Shown: piece after piece, positions 33,432 through 41,296 of the stretch
Layout of the letters: the number at the start of each line of letters is the position of its first letter
How positions within the stretch are numbered: position 1 is the first letter of the stretch
Assembly: GCA_902760865.1 (NCBI GenBank)
Contig: CACWID010000007.1
Location: 62,001-126,000, forward strand
DNA: 64,000 nucleotides
From: an uncultured Bacteroidales bacterium
GTDB lineage: Bacteria; Bacteroidota; Bacteroidia; Bacteroidales; Muribaculaceae
Direction: 5' to 3'
Made by a program: the position numbers and the translations under genes
Notes under the pieces: model-generated
Told to the model about the DNA's origin: nothing
Seen by the model: only the letters and a program-made list of their open reading frames with translations
The model's database searches: none

Positions 33432-33926
33432 TCAGATTTTGTATCGGTCTTTTATCTCGTGAATGAAGTCGATGAACTCGGCTGGGCAGTTGGCCTTCTG
33501 GATGATGGTGCCCACTGTTGGTGCATGCATGATATAGATGTTGGTGGGTGTATCGATGATCATGTGAAGGGTCGAGTAGGGGACAATGGACGTTGTGCCG
33601 TCTTCAGCGGTGTTTTCGTATTGATCATCATAGAAATGAAACACGAACTCCCGGTCATGTATCTGCTTGTTTTTCTGGTAGGCTCTTGCTGCCTTCAGGT
33701 CCACACCCAAGAAGAAATACCAGTTGAACACCGCTAGGGCAAACAAGAGGCTGATGGCAAACATATAGTTGTGGGCGATGAGTGAAGTCACAATCATCGC
33801 CAGCAGCGCAATGTTAGAAACGATGATTGTCTTCTTGAGGTGCCACACATTATACAACAAGGCGCGGTTGAAGCGAATGGCCTCCTTCTCGCTATATCGG
33901 CTGTGTACAGTAAATCTCGGTTCCAT
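33432..33926 (-). CDS. Small membrane protein, YcxB-like
   Basis: 164 residues. Two adjacent transmembrane segments (TIIVSNIALLAMIVTSLIA and MFAISLLFALAVFNWYFFLG) at about residues 33-73 are followed by a cytoplasmic PH-like beta domain: HFYDDQYENTAEDGTTSIVPYSTLHMIIDTPTNIYIM. This is the layout of the YcxB-like family (PF14317), of unknown function. It lies on the minus strand next to the THUMP-like methyltransferase gene, 42 bases apart. Confidence 0.75.
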   Translation of the reverse strand: MEPRFTVHSRYSEKEAIRFNRALLYNVWHLKKTIIVSNIALLAMIVTSLIAHNYMFAISLLFALAVFNWYFFLGVDLKAARAYQKNKQIHDREFVFHFYDDQYENTAEDGTTSIVPYSTLHMIIDTPTNIYIMHAPTVGTIIQKANCPAEFIDFIHEIKDRYKI

Positions 33927-33968
33927 ATTATTGGGTTATCTTTTCCAGATGAAATAGATAATGAAACT

Positions 33969-35165
33969 TTAGAGTTTGTTGCAGATGTAGAGGCGATGCT
34001 CACCTGTGGCGGTTGTGGTGCCGAAGATGTAGCAATCGCCGCCGTCCTGCAGGCGTAGGCGTTGCCGCAGCTGCTGGGCCGTCATCGGGAAGTTGCGGGT
34101 GGCGATGTTGGCGCGTGTGATGCCGCTCAGGGCGCGTCCCAGTTCCTTCTTGTTCATCGTCGTGATGGCGGTGACGGCAAATCGTCGTCCGGGGAAGTCC
34201 TCAATCTCCTCGCTTGACACAAACAGGTGGCTGTCGGTGGCCAGAGCCTTGACAGGGAAACGCTCGGTCAATAGACCAAAGCAGCCCGCCTTCATGATGG
34301 AGGCATTGGGCTCGTACAGGTAGGCGGCATTCTCGCCGTCGGCAATCGCTGGTGAACCGGTGTCCTCCGATGGTGAGTAGATGAGCGATTGGCCGTCGTT
34401 CACGCAGTGGATGGCGGGTTCGCCGGTGTGGTCAGCAGCCATGAGCATCAGCAATTCCTTGCACTCGCCGGCGACGCTGACGATGTGGACCTCGGCCACG
34501 CGTTCTCCCAGGTCGCTCACGGCCTTGTGCCAGTCGAGCATGGGAGAAAGTTTGATGAGGACTCTATAGGCAGTTGTGAATAGCGTATCGAGCAGTTCCA
34601 GCACGTTGGGCGTGCAGTCGGCGATGGCAAAGGTGCGGGCGCCGGCCGTGTCACGGCGGGCCGGATCCATGTATATCAATGTGGACTCGGGGTGGGTGAG
34701 AGGCCGGTCGGCCAGCGCCCTCTCGGCCTCGTCATGTAAGACAGTGGCGTGCGTCAGCCCCAACAGGGCGAAGTTGTGGCGCGCCGTCTCGCACAGGTGT
34801 TCCTGTCGCTCGACATAAACGGCTCGCTCAAAGCATTTAGACATGAAGGCGAAGTCCACGCCGAAGCCGCCTGTCAGGTCAATCAGCATCCCATGGTACC
34901 TCTCGGGCAGACGGCTAACGATACCACATTTATATAATGCCGTCTGCTCGCTCGAGCATTGCTCCATCGACAGGTGGGGCGGGTAGATGATGCCGTCGAT
35001 GGCCGTCCAGGACGGCAGTTTGTGGCGAGCGGCTTGCCAGCCCTGGATTTGGTCCAGGGCCCAAGGCATGTCCACGTCGCCGTCGCGGCGAGCCTTCAAC
35101 GCTAGGGTCCTTACATCCTCCTCGCGATGTTCCCTCACAAACCGTATCGTCTCCTCATTCCTCAT
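33969..35165 (-). CDS. THUMP-like domain SAM-dependent methyltransferase
   Basis: 398 residues from ATG 35165 (MRNEETIRFVREH). A longer upstream frame is an overlap with the neighbour and has no support. The Rossmann methyltransferase core has motif I LIDLTGGFGVDFAFMS and the catalytic-type motif IV IYMDPARRD, the pattern of nucleic-acid methyltransferases. The C-terminal ~150 residues (FPGRRFAVTAITTMNKKELGRALSGITRANIATRNF) match the THUMP-like domain seen in Bacteroidetes RNA methyltransferases. It probably methylates rRNA or tRNA; target unknown. It ends 14 bases from the TPR lipoprotein gene, same strand. Confidence 0.85.
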   Translation of the reverse strand: MRNEETIRFVREHREEDVRTLALKARRDGDVDMPWALDQIQGWQAARHKLPSWTAIDGIIYPPHLSMEQCSSEQTALYKCGIVSRLPERYHGMLIDLTGGFGVDFAFMSKCFERAVYVERQEHLCETARHNFALLGLTHATVLHDEAERALADRPLTHPESTLIYMDPARRDTAGARTFAIADCTPNVLELLDTLFTTAYRVLIKLSPMLDWHKAVSDLGERVAEVHIVSVAGECKELLMLMAADHTGEPAIHCVNDGQSLIYSPSEDTGSPAIADGENAAYLYEPNASIMKAGCFGLLTERFPVKALATDSHLFVSSEEIEDFPGRRFAVTAITTMNKKELGRALSGITRANIATRNFPMTAQQLRQRLRLQDGGDCYIFGTTTATGEHRLYICNKL

Positions 35166-35179
35166 CCTGTAACATCCGT

Positions 35180-36901
35180 TTATTCGGTGATTTCTGTCCT
35201 CATCTTCAGGAACGGTTGCAGGAACTCGTCGAGGGTGGCGACTTGAAGTTTGTGGGCAATCTGGATTTTCTTGTTCGAGACGGTGCGCAGGTTGCGGTAG
35301 CGCATGCAAATCATGATGACCGTCCGTGAGAATCCGTGGCACATCAGGGCAATCATGTTGATTTCGTCCTCTCGCAGGGTTCCGCCGGCCTTTTCTTGTG
35401 CCTTGACCAACACGTTGTCGTACAGCTCGTTGGCCATGGCTTGTAGGTTGTCCCAGTAGGAGGCGCCCACCTCGTCGGGGCCACGCATCGTCATGAGGGA
35501 ATTGAATCGCCGTGCAAAGGTCGTCTCGTTGCACTCATAGGACCACTGCAGCAATTGGTGTACGACCTGTATCTGGTTATCGACGATGGCTTTGAGTTCG
35601 TCGGATTGCCGTGCCGATGTTTCGCGGTCGTTGAGTTTTGCCTGCATCTGCTCCAGGCTCTGGATGGACTGGTCGAGGTCCGACTTCATCAGCTCGTATT
35701 CGGTCTGCTGGATTTTCAGCTGGTTGCGATAGCGCCAAACCAGGAACGCCAGCGCCAATGCCGCCAGTGCGGCGAGCGCCAGTCCCAGCAGGGTCCCCTT
35801 GAGGCGGGAACTGAGCAAGGCGTTGTTGAGCAGCGCCTGCTGGGTGTCATACTTTCTTTCGGCCTCGAGCAGTTTGTCGTTCATGCTGCCCAGGGTCACC
35901 GAGTCGGCCAGATTGTGGGTCTTGTTCAGGTAGTTGATGGCGTCGTCCACGTTATGGTCGTGGCGCGCGAGGTCGGCCAGCAGCTGGTAGTACATGATGC
36001 TGTCGGCGACGGTTGTCATCTCCGGGGCGTGCTGCAGGTAATAGCGCGCAGAGTCGGCGCGTCCCAGGTGGAGGTAGGCCGAAGCCGCAGTGTAATGGAC
36101 TCTCGGGTGAATCTTGAGTTTGCCCAGCCAGCTGATGGCCTCGAGGGCATCGTCCTTTGCACCCGTATAGTTGCCGCGTGCCGAGCGGAACTCGGCCCGG
36201 CTGAAGAGGTTGGCCACGACATACGGTATCTCGATTTCCCGCATGGCCAAGTCGATGGCCGAGTTGATGTAGTAGAGGGCGCTGTCCTGCTTCTCCTTGT
36301 TGATGCGGTACAGGCCGCCCAACTCGCTCAGGCAGATAATCTGGTGATGCTTGTCATCCAGTCGCGTGAACAGGGCGAGCGCTTCGCGGTACTTGCGGGC
36401 GCCCAGGGTCTTGGCTCCGATGACCTGGCTCTGGTACAGTTCGCCCATCATCATCTTGGCCATGGCGCGGTTCTTCAGGTCTTCGCTGCCGGCGACATCC
36501 TCGGCCTGCCGCAGGCTGGTGATGGCTTTGTCAAGCTGGCCTAGCTGCTCGTTGACGCATCCCTGATAGAGTAGGGCGCGTGCCAGCTTCTCGCGGTCAT
36601 CGCGTCCCTGATAATACTTGACGGCCTGGTTGATGATGCTGTCGCTAGTGGCAGCAATGTGGCACTCGTGCTGGGCCTGAACCGTCAGCAGGGCGTGATA
36701 GGCTTTGTCGCTATTATTATAAGATGTAGGGTTGATGGTCTGGAGCAGCTGCAAGGCTTCCTCGGTCTGGTTTTGCGACAGCAGCGAGTCCACAAGGGTG
36801 AGTTGGCTGTTGTCGGCCTCGTGTCCGCAGCCGCTCATCATTGACAGCAGCACCATCAATGACAGGAATGTGGAGATGATATGATGATAATGAATTGTCA
36901 T
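35180..36901 (-). CDS. TPR-repeat lipoprotein with transmembrane helix and C-terminal coiled-coil/regulator domain
   Basis: 573 residues. The signal sequence has a lipobox-like LSMMSGC (Cys25). Residues ~30-365 are tetratricopeptide repeats (DREKLARALLYQGCVNEQLGQLDKAITSLRQAEDV). A transmembrane helix LLGLALAALAALALAFLVW at about 380-400 is followed by a coiled coil (ELMKSDLDQSIQSLEQMQAKLND) and a ~100-residue C-terminal helical domain (GGTLREDEINMIALMCHGFSRTVIMICMRYRNLRTVSNKKIQIAHKL) that resembles a degenerate LuxR/HTH region. In Bacteroidetes such TPR-TM-HTH proteins are thought to sense periplasmic signals. Target unknown. Confidence 0.75.
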   Translation of the reverse strand: MTIHYHHIISTFLSLMVLLSMMSGCGHEADNSQLTLVDSLLSQNQTEEALQLLQTINPTSYNNSDKAYHALLTVQAQHECHIAATSDSIINQAVKYYQGRDDREKLARALLYQGCVNEQLGQLDKAITSLRQAEDVAGSEDLKNRAMAKMMMGELYQSQVIGAKTLGARKYREALALFTRLDDKHHQIICLSELGGLYRINKEKQDSALYYINSAIDLAMREIEIPYVVANLFSRAEFRSARGNYTGAKDDALEAISWLGKLKIHPRVHYTAASAYLHLGRADSARYYLQHAPEMTTVADSIMYYQLLADLARHDHNVDDAINYLNKTHNLADSVTLGSMNDKLLEAERKYDTQQALLNNALLSSRLKGTLLGLALAALAALALAFLVWRYRNQLKIQQTEYELMKSDLDQSIQSLEQMQAKLNDRETSARQSDELKAIVDNQIQVVHQLLQWSYECNETTFARRFNSLMTMRGPDEVGASYWDNLQAMANELYDNVLVKAQEKAGGTLREDEINMIALMCHGFSRTVIMICMRYRNLRTVSNKKIQIAHKLQVATLDEFLQPFLKMRTEITE

Positions 36902-37117
36902 AGTTGTTCTGGTTATCCTCTATCTTGCTAAAAGTTTAATAAAGGGATTCACAGCGCAAAAATACGTTTTTTTTCGGTCATCTAGAAAGGTCTGAAATGA
37001 CAAAATTCCCGCTGATGGCATTTTTCTTGTTTAATCCGTTGATAATCAAGTGTGACCATTTTTCTGAAAGTCTTCAGAATGTCGGGCGTTTTTTTTGCCG
37101 TTTACAAAAAACGATTG

Positions 37118-37125
37118 TAACTTTG
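37118..37125 (+). promoter_or_regulatory. -7 promoter element of the first TonB-like gene
   Basis: TAACTTTG. The surrounding sequence (AACGATTGTAACTTTGCAAT) parallels that before the second TonB-like gene at 38430-38448, so both genes carry a related promoter. Confidence 0.6.
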
Positions 37126-37189
37126 CAATCGTGACGAACTAAGTAATGTGAGTTCAATGAAACTACAAATTGCTAATCAGTGCGTTAGC

Positions 37190-37313
37190 AACTCCCCCTC
37201 TAAGATTAGAGGGGGCCGGGGGGCGTTGATGCTCCAAGATGAAGTGCTTTGAGGGTGAATCATACTCCTCCGCCCTAACGGGTACTTCCCTATCTAGGGG
37301 AGGAGTTGAGTAT
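37190..37313. repeat. Palindromic MITE-like element in the TonB gene leader
   Basis: The left end has the hairpin CCCCCTCTAA / TTAGAGGGGG (37194-37215). The right part is ACTCCTCCGCCCTAACGGGT followed by ACTTCCCTATCTAGGGGAGG with a final AGTTGAGTA. The ends AACTCCCCCTC and GGGGAGGAGTT are inverted. No coding content. It looks like a small non-autonomous element. Confidence 0.7.
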
Positions 37314-37368
37314 CAGCAAATTATATTGACTTCACAGAGCTAAAATTTTACCTAACTTACGTTAATTA

Positions 37369-38247
37369 ATGACAGTGATGAGACACGCAGAATTCATTAG
37401 CGGCACATGGCTTGTAGCCCACTGCAAGAGCATCCTTGCGGCAGCAATCCTTGTCGTGGGTTTGATGATGGCGAGTCTTACGGTCTCTGCCTCTGCAGAT
37501 GATGCCGTCCGTGGCGTGTCCGGCACGACGAGTCAATATGACGAGGTTTACATGTCTGTCGATAAGATGCCTGCTTTCCCGGGCGGTGAGGCTGCTCTGA
37601 TGATGTATATCAGGGACAATATATCCTATCCGTCCATAGCCGAAGAGAAGAATATTCAAGGCAGGGTCGTTGTACAGTTCGTTGTGGACACTATTGGCCA
37701 AGTGGGCGAAGTGAAGGTCGTTCGTTCGGTAGATCAGGACCTTGACCGCGAGGCTGTCCGCGTCGTCAGTACGCTCCCGCGGTTTACACCCGGCACCCAA
37801 TCGGGCAAACCCGTCAACGTTTGGTACACCCTTCCGGTGAACTTCAAGTTGGAAAACGATATCTCCTATCTGCTCTCCTTCATCCATGAGGTTGACTCCA
37901 TCAAGATAGACCACTGTAATTTGAATATCGACACGCCGATGGCCATTACGCCCGACGACTATGATGCGGGGCAGTTCAGCCAATTGAGGAAAACGGTATT
38001 GATCAAGCGGAAATGGAAAATCAGGGAGATGGTCAACGCGATGGGTGGCCTGGCAAAACTCTCCCAAGGCCATCTTGACACCCGAGGCAAGATCACCTTA
38101 TATTTCAACAATGGCCGAAAGAACGTGTTCCACTACGACAAGTCCTCGTTGTATTTCCGTGGAAACTATTATGACATCACCACCTTTACAGCAGCAGGTG
38201 CCGAATTCCGGAAAATATTGTTCCCGTTGATAGACGAGACTGAGTAA
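37369..38247 (+). CDS. TonB C-terminal-domain protein, first copy
   Basis: 292 residues (or 289 from the second ATG). A transmembrane segment ILAAAILVVGLMMASLTVSASA lies at about residues 22-43. The TonB C-terminal domain is at about 65-160: MPAFPGGEAALMMYIRDNISYPSIAEEKNIQGRVVVQFVVDTIGQVGEVKVVRSVDQDLDREAV. The proline-rich spanning region of classical TonB is absent. The extra C-terminal ~130 residues are beta-rich (KITLYFNNGRKNVFHY). It may energise outer-membrane receptors or act as a periplasmic regulator. It lies next to a second TonB-type gene. Confidence 0.8.
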   Translation: MTVMRHAEFISGTWLVAHCKSILAAAILVVGLMMASLTVSASADDAVRGVSGTTSQYDEVYMSVDKMPAFPGGEAALMMYIRDNISYPSIAEEKNIQGRVVVQFVVDTIGQVGEVKVVRSVDQDLDREAVRVVSTLPRFTPGTQSGKPVNVWYTLPVNFKLENDISYLLSFIHEVDSIKIDHCNLNIDTPMAITPDDYDAGQFSQLRKTVLIKRKWKIREMVNAMGGLAKLSQGHLDTRGKITLYFNNGRKNVFHYDKSSLYFRGNYYDITTFTAAGAEFRKILFPLIDETE

Positions 38248-38480
38248 GACAACGGTGTGTTTTGCATCTGAATGCCCCAAAAATGTGCATTATGGGAGTG
38301 AAGTTCTATGTCCAAATCAACGAATTACCCTGAAATGACCTTTTTGTTTTGTAAACCACTGAAAATCAGTTGTTGACATTTCTAGAAATGACCCTAGAAT
38401 GTTGACCGTTTTTGGTGCTTTTTCTAAAAATTGGTTGTAATTTGGCAACCGAGAATTAACTCGTTTTTATCAACCTAACA

Positions 38481-39155
38481 ATGACTGATATGAAACACGG
38501 TAAATATATATGTAACGCGCTCAAGGCGATCCGCCTTGACATTGCGCGTGCCAACGGAATCGAGTATGCTCCCAAGGCGTGTGGCCACCAAGGCGATTGT
38601 GCAGGCACCTGTCCTGCCTGTGAGAGCGAAATGCGCTACCTGGAGCGCGAAATTGCCCGCAAGCGTTCCATGGGCAAGGCTGCCCTTGTCGCTGGCGTGA
38701 GCCTGGCGTTGTCTAGCCTGTCGGCTATGGCTGCCGGTATCCCGTCAAGCGATAGTTATAGCTGTCAGAGCCAAGTGTGTGACACGACCAAGCGAGCGCA
38801 AGTCTTCGGGGAGATTCACGAGCAGATGCCCTACTTCCGTGGTGGCGAACGTGCACTGATGGAGTACCTGCAGTCGCACATCAAATACCCGCCCGAGGCT
38901 GTCAAGGATAGTATTCAAGGTCTCGTGGTCGTGCAGTTGCTCATTGAAAGGAATGGCTCAGTCCATGAAGTGAAGGTTGTCCGTTCAGTTCATGAATTGC
39001 TTGACAACGAAGCCATCCGCGTCTGCAAGTCGTTGCCCAAATTCTACCCCGGCCGCGTTGGAGGCAAGGCGGCCGCGATGTGGCTAACGCTGCCCATCAC
39101 CTTCAAACTGGAGGGCAAGAGCGATTTGGAATCAACTGAAGAGGAACCCAAGTAA
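38481..39155 (+). CDS. TonB C-terminal-domain protein with Cys-rich N-terminal domain, second copy
   Basis: 224 residues. The N-terminal ~55 residues are cytoplasmic: DIARANGIEYAPKACGHQGDCAGTCPACESEMRYLEREI, with Cys/His arranged as CxHxGDCxGTCPxC, a probable zinc knuckle or Fe-S site. A transmembrane helix (AALVAGVSLALSSLSAMAAG) follows. The TonB domain is at about 115-215: MPYFRGGERALMEYLQSHIKYPPEAVKDSIQGLVVVQLLIERNGSVHEVKVVRSVHELLDNEAIRV. Its TonB domain is close to that of the preceding gene, so the two are duplicates with different N-termini. The CxHxGDCxGTCPxC region suggests a metal- or redox-sensing role, which is inference. Confidence 0.82.
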   Translation: MTDMKHGKYICNALKAIRLDIARANGIEYAPKACGHQGDCAGTCPACESEMRYLEREIARKRSMGKAALVAGVSLALSSLSAMAAGIPSSDSYSCQSQVCDTTKRAQVFGEIHEQMPYFRGGERALMEYLQSHIKYPPEAVKDSIQGLVVVQLLIERNGSVHEVKVVRSVHELLDNEAIRVCKSLPKFYPGRVGGKAAAMWLTLPITFKLEGKSDLESTEEEPK

Positions 39156-39291
39156 ATGGCGATAAAGCACTGCAAACATATCTGTAACAACACCCATAAC
39201 AGCTAGTGTCCTTTCCGAATATTCATGCTCCATTCATGGGCATTCTTGTTGATTGATATTGCTGGCAGCCCAAGCATTTTTTTAAACTTTT

Positions 39292-39322
39292 TTTGTTGTT
39301 TCGAGTCTTTGTCATATATTTG
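39292..39322 (+). promoter_or_regulatory. Promoter of the coiled-coil gene
   Basis: TTTG at 39292-39295, 19 bases, TATATTTG at 39315-39322, about 40 bases before the ATG. Confidence 0.7.
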
Positions 39323-39361
39323 CAGTATTGAAACAACGTTTAATATTAAAATTCTACGATT

Positions 39362-39970
39362 ATGAAGAAATTGTTTTTGATGGCAGTGCTGATGTGCTTT
39401 GCTGCAGCACCCGCCGCAATGGCTCAGAACTACGAGACTCCGCAAAATGTTGAGCAACAGCAGGCCCAGTATGTCAAGGATGCCGAGGTAGCCAAGAAGC
39501 AGGCTGAGGCTGCCAAGAAGCAGAAGGACGCTTACAAGGAGCAGGAGAAGAAGGCCAAGGAGGCCAAGAAGGCTGCCGAGAAGCAGGAAAAGGAAGCCAA
39601 GAAGGCTGAGAAAGAGGCCAAGAAACAGCAACAGCAGATCGAGAAGCGCCAGAAGGCCACCGATAAGTACAACAAGGCCGTTGACAAGGTGAAAGACGCC
39701 CAAAAGAAACAGGCCGAGGCCCAGAAGAAGATGAACGAGCTGCCCGAGAAGCAGGTTGCTGAGCGCCAGAAACTCAACGAGAAGGTAGCCAAGGCACAGG
39801 GCGATTCCGAGAAGATGCTCAAGATGGAGACCGAGCAGAAGAAGTTTGAGGAGAAGGTCGCCAAGCAGAACCTCAAGGCCCAGAAGGACTACGAGAAGGC
39901 CGTCAACAACCTGAAGAAGGCCGAGGAGAACCTCGAGAAGGCCAGCAAGGAGATGGAGAAATACAAGTAA
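39362..39970 (+). CDS. Secreted Lys/Glu/Ala-rich coiled-coil protein
   Basis: 202 residues, signal peptide MKKLFLMAVLMCFAAAPAAMA. From about residue 35 to the end the sequence is an almost continuous charged helix with heptad-like spacing (KQAEAAKKQKDAYKEQEKKAKEAKKAAEK ... NLKKAEENLEKASKEMEKYK). Lysine and alanine are very frequent and there are no cysteines after the signal. It is probably a periplasmic or surface rod-like protein; the family is unknown. The minus strand over it reads as a leucine-rich frame, which is a codon artefact. Confidence 0.8.
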   Translation: MKKLFLMAVLMCFAAAPAAMAQNYETPQNVEQQQAQYVKDAEVAKKQAEAAKKQKDAYKEQEKKAKEAKKAAEKQEKEAKKAEKEAKKQQQQIEKRQKATDKYNKAVDKVKDAQKKQAEAQKKMNELPEKQVAERQKLNEKVAKAQGDSEKMLKMETEQKKFEEKVAKQNLKAQKDYEKAVNNLKKAEENLEKASKEMEKYK

Positions 39971-39993
39971 TATCCCTTTCCAGCCCACGTTAT

Positions 39994-40067
39994 CACGAAT
40001 TTCGCTAATGGCGGCGAATGACACGAAGCACGCTTCGTGAATTTCGTTAAAATTAGCGAAATTCGTG
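39994..40067. repeat. Nested inverted repeat CACGAATTTCGCTAAT
   Basis: A 16-base arm at 39994-40009 is exactly complementary to 40052-40067. Inside it a second hairpin CACGAAGC / GCTTCGTG (40022-40039) is nested. It ends the coiled-coil transcript or is a dispersed palindrome. Confidence 0.75.
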
Positions 40068-40119
40068 TTTATTCTTCAGTGCAATCAGGTCTGCTGCCCA
40101 CTAATACTATTTTTTTCAT

Positions 40120-40127
40120 TACCTTTG
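40120..40127 (+). promoter_or_regulatory. -7 promoter element of tgt
   Basis: TACCTTTG fits TAnnTTTG, 26 bases before the tgt ATG. Confidence 0.6.
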
Positions 40128-40153
40128 TGCGTTTTTTTAGAAATAACGACTGA

Positions 40154-41284
40154 ATGGACTATCAACTCATAGCCACACCCGAGGGCACCCATGCCCGCGC
40201 CGGACTCATCACGACCGACCACGGCCAGATCGAGACGCCTATCTTCATGCCCGTGGGCACCGTGGGCGCCGTCAAGGCCGTGCACATGACCGAGTTGCGC
40301 GAGGATATCAAGGCCCAGATTATCCTGGGTAACACTTATCACCTGTACCTGCGTCCTGGCATGGACATCATCGAGCGAGCCGGCGGCCTGCACAAGTTCA
40401 ACGGGTGGGACCGTCCCATCCTGACCGACAGCGGTGGCTTCCAGGTCTTCTCGCTTGCCGATAATCGTAAACTGACTGACGAGGGCGTGACCTTCCGAAG
40501 CCACATCGACGGCAGCAAGCACCTGTTCACGCCCGAGAAGGTGGTGGATATCGAGCGCAGCATCGGCAGTGATATCATGATGGCCCTCGACGAGTGCCCT
40601 CCCGGCACAAGTGACTACAATTATGCCCGCAAGTCGTTGACGCTTACCCACAACTGGCTCGCCCGCGGCTGGAAGCACTTCAAGAACACGCAGCCGCGCT
40701 ACGGCCACAGCCAGGCCTATTTCCCTATCGTTCAGGGCTGTGTGTATAAGGACTTGAGGCAAGAGTCGTCAAAGTTTGTCGCCGACCTGGGCGCTGACGG
40801 CAACGCCATCGGCGGTCTGGCCGTGGGCGAACCCACCGAGGTGATGTATGAGATGATCGAGATTGTCAACGACATCCTGCCGCAGGATCGTCCGCGCTAC
40901 CTGATGGGCGTCGGTACGCCTGCCAATATGCTCGAGGCTATCGACCGCGGTGTCGATATGATGGACTGCGTGATGCCCACGCGCAACGGCCGCAACGGCA
41001 TGCTCTTCACACGCCATGGCATCATGAACATGCGCAACAAGAAGTGGGCCGACGACTTCTCCCCCTTGCAGGAGGATGGCCCCTCGATCGTTGACCATAT
41101 CTATAGCAAGGCTTACGTGCGCCACTTGTTCATCGCTCAGGAAATCCTGGCGATGCAGATTGCCAGCATCCACAACTTGGCCTTCTACCTGTGGCTCGTG
41201 GGCGAGGCCCGCAAGCACATCATCGAGGGTGATTTCCCCGCATGGAAGCGCCAGATGCTTCACGATGTGCAGGTGAGGCTTTAG
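40154..41284 (+). CDS. tgt: Queuine tRNA-ribosyltransferase Tgt
   Basis: 376 residues, typical length. The barrel has TPIFMPVGTVGAVKA, ILGNTYHLYLRPG, ILTDSGGFQVFSL (nucleophile-region Asp), DIMMALDECPP, IGGLAVGE and MDCVMPTRNGRNG (catalytic Asp). It exchanges guanine-34 for preQ1 in GUN-anticodon tRNAs. Oddity: the usual zinc-binding CxCxxC motif near residue 310 is absent (the segment reads PLQEDGPSIVDHIYSKAY), although the following His (IHNL) remains. The family assignment is not in doubt. The stop is 12 bases before the LptF/G gene, the usual Bacteroidales arrangement. Confidence 0.95.
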   Translation: MDYQLIATPEGTHARAGLITTDHGQIETPIFMPVGTVGAVKAVHMTELREDIKAQIILGNTYHLYLRPGMDIIERAGGLHKFNGWDRPILTDSGGFQVFSLADNRKLTDEGVTFRSHIDGSKHLFTPEKVVDIERSIGSDIMMALDECPPGTSDYNYARKSLTLTHNWLARGWKHFKNTQPRYGHSQAYFPIVQGCVYKDLRQESSKFVADLGADGNAIGGLAVGEPTEVMYEMIEIVNDILPQDRPRYLMGVGTPANMLEAIDRGVDMMDCVMPTRNGRNGMLFTRHGIMNMRNKKWADDFSPLQEDGPSIVDHIYSKAYVRHLFIAQEILAMQIASIHNLAFYLWLVGEARKHIIEGDFPAWKRQMLHDVQVRL

Positions 41285-41296
41285 GGTTTAGGTGTG

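Larger units (their letters stand above)
36902..37368. other. Long intergenic region: promoter plus inserted repeat before the TonB gene
   Basis: 467 bases without a gene. It contains a TAACTTTG promoter element (37118-37125), an inserted palindromic element (about 37190-37313) and AT-rich sequence. The distance from promoter to ATG 37369 is about 240 bases; the paralog at 38481 has only about 40. Confidence 0.75.

Noticed and set aside
39203..40024. 273-codon leucine-rich frame antisense to the coiled-coil gene
   Set aside because: Reverse reading of lysine/glutamate codons gives apparent hydrophobic segments; no real membrane protein features or start site.
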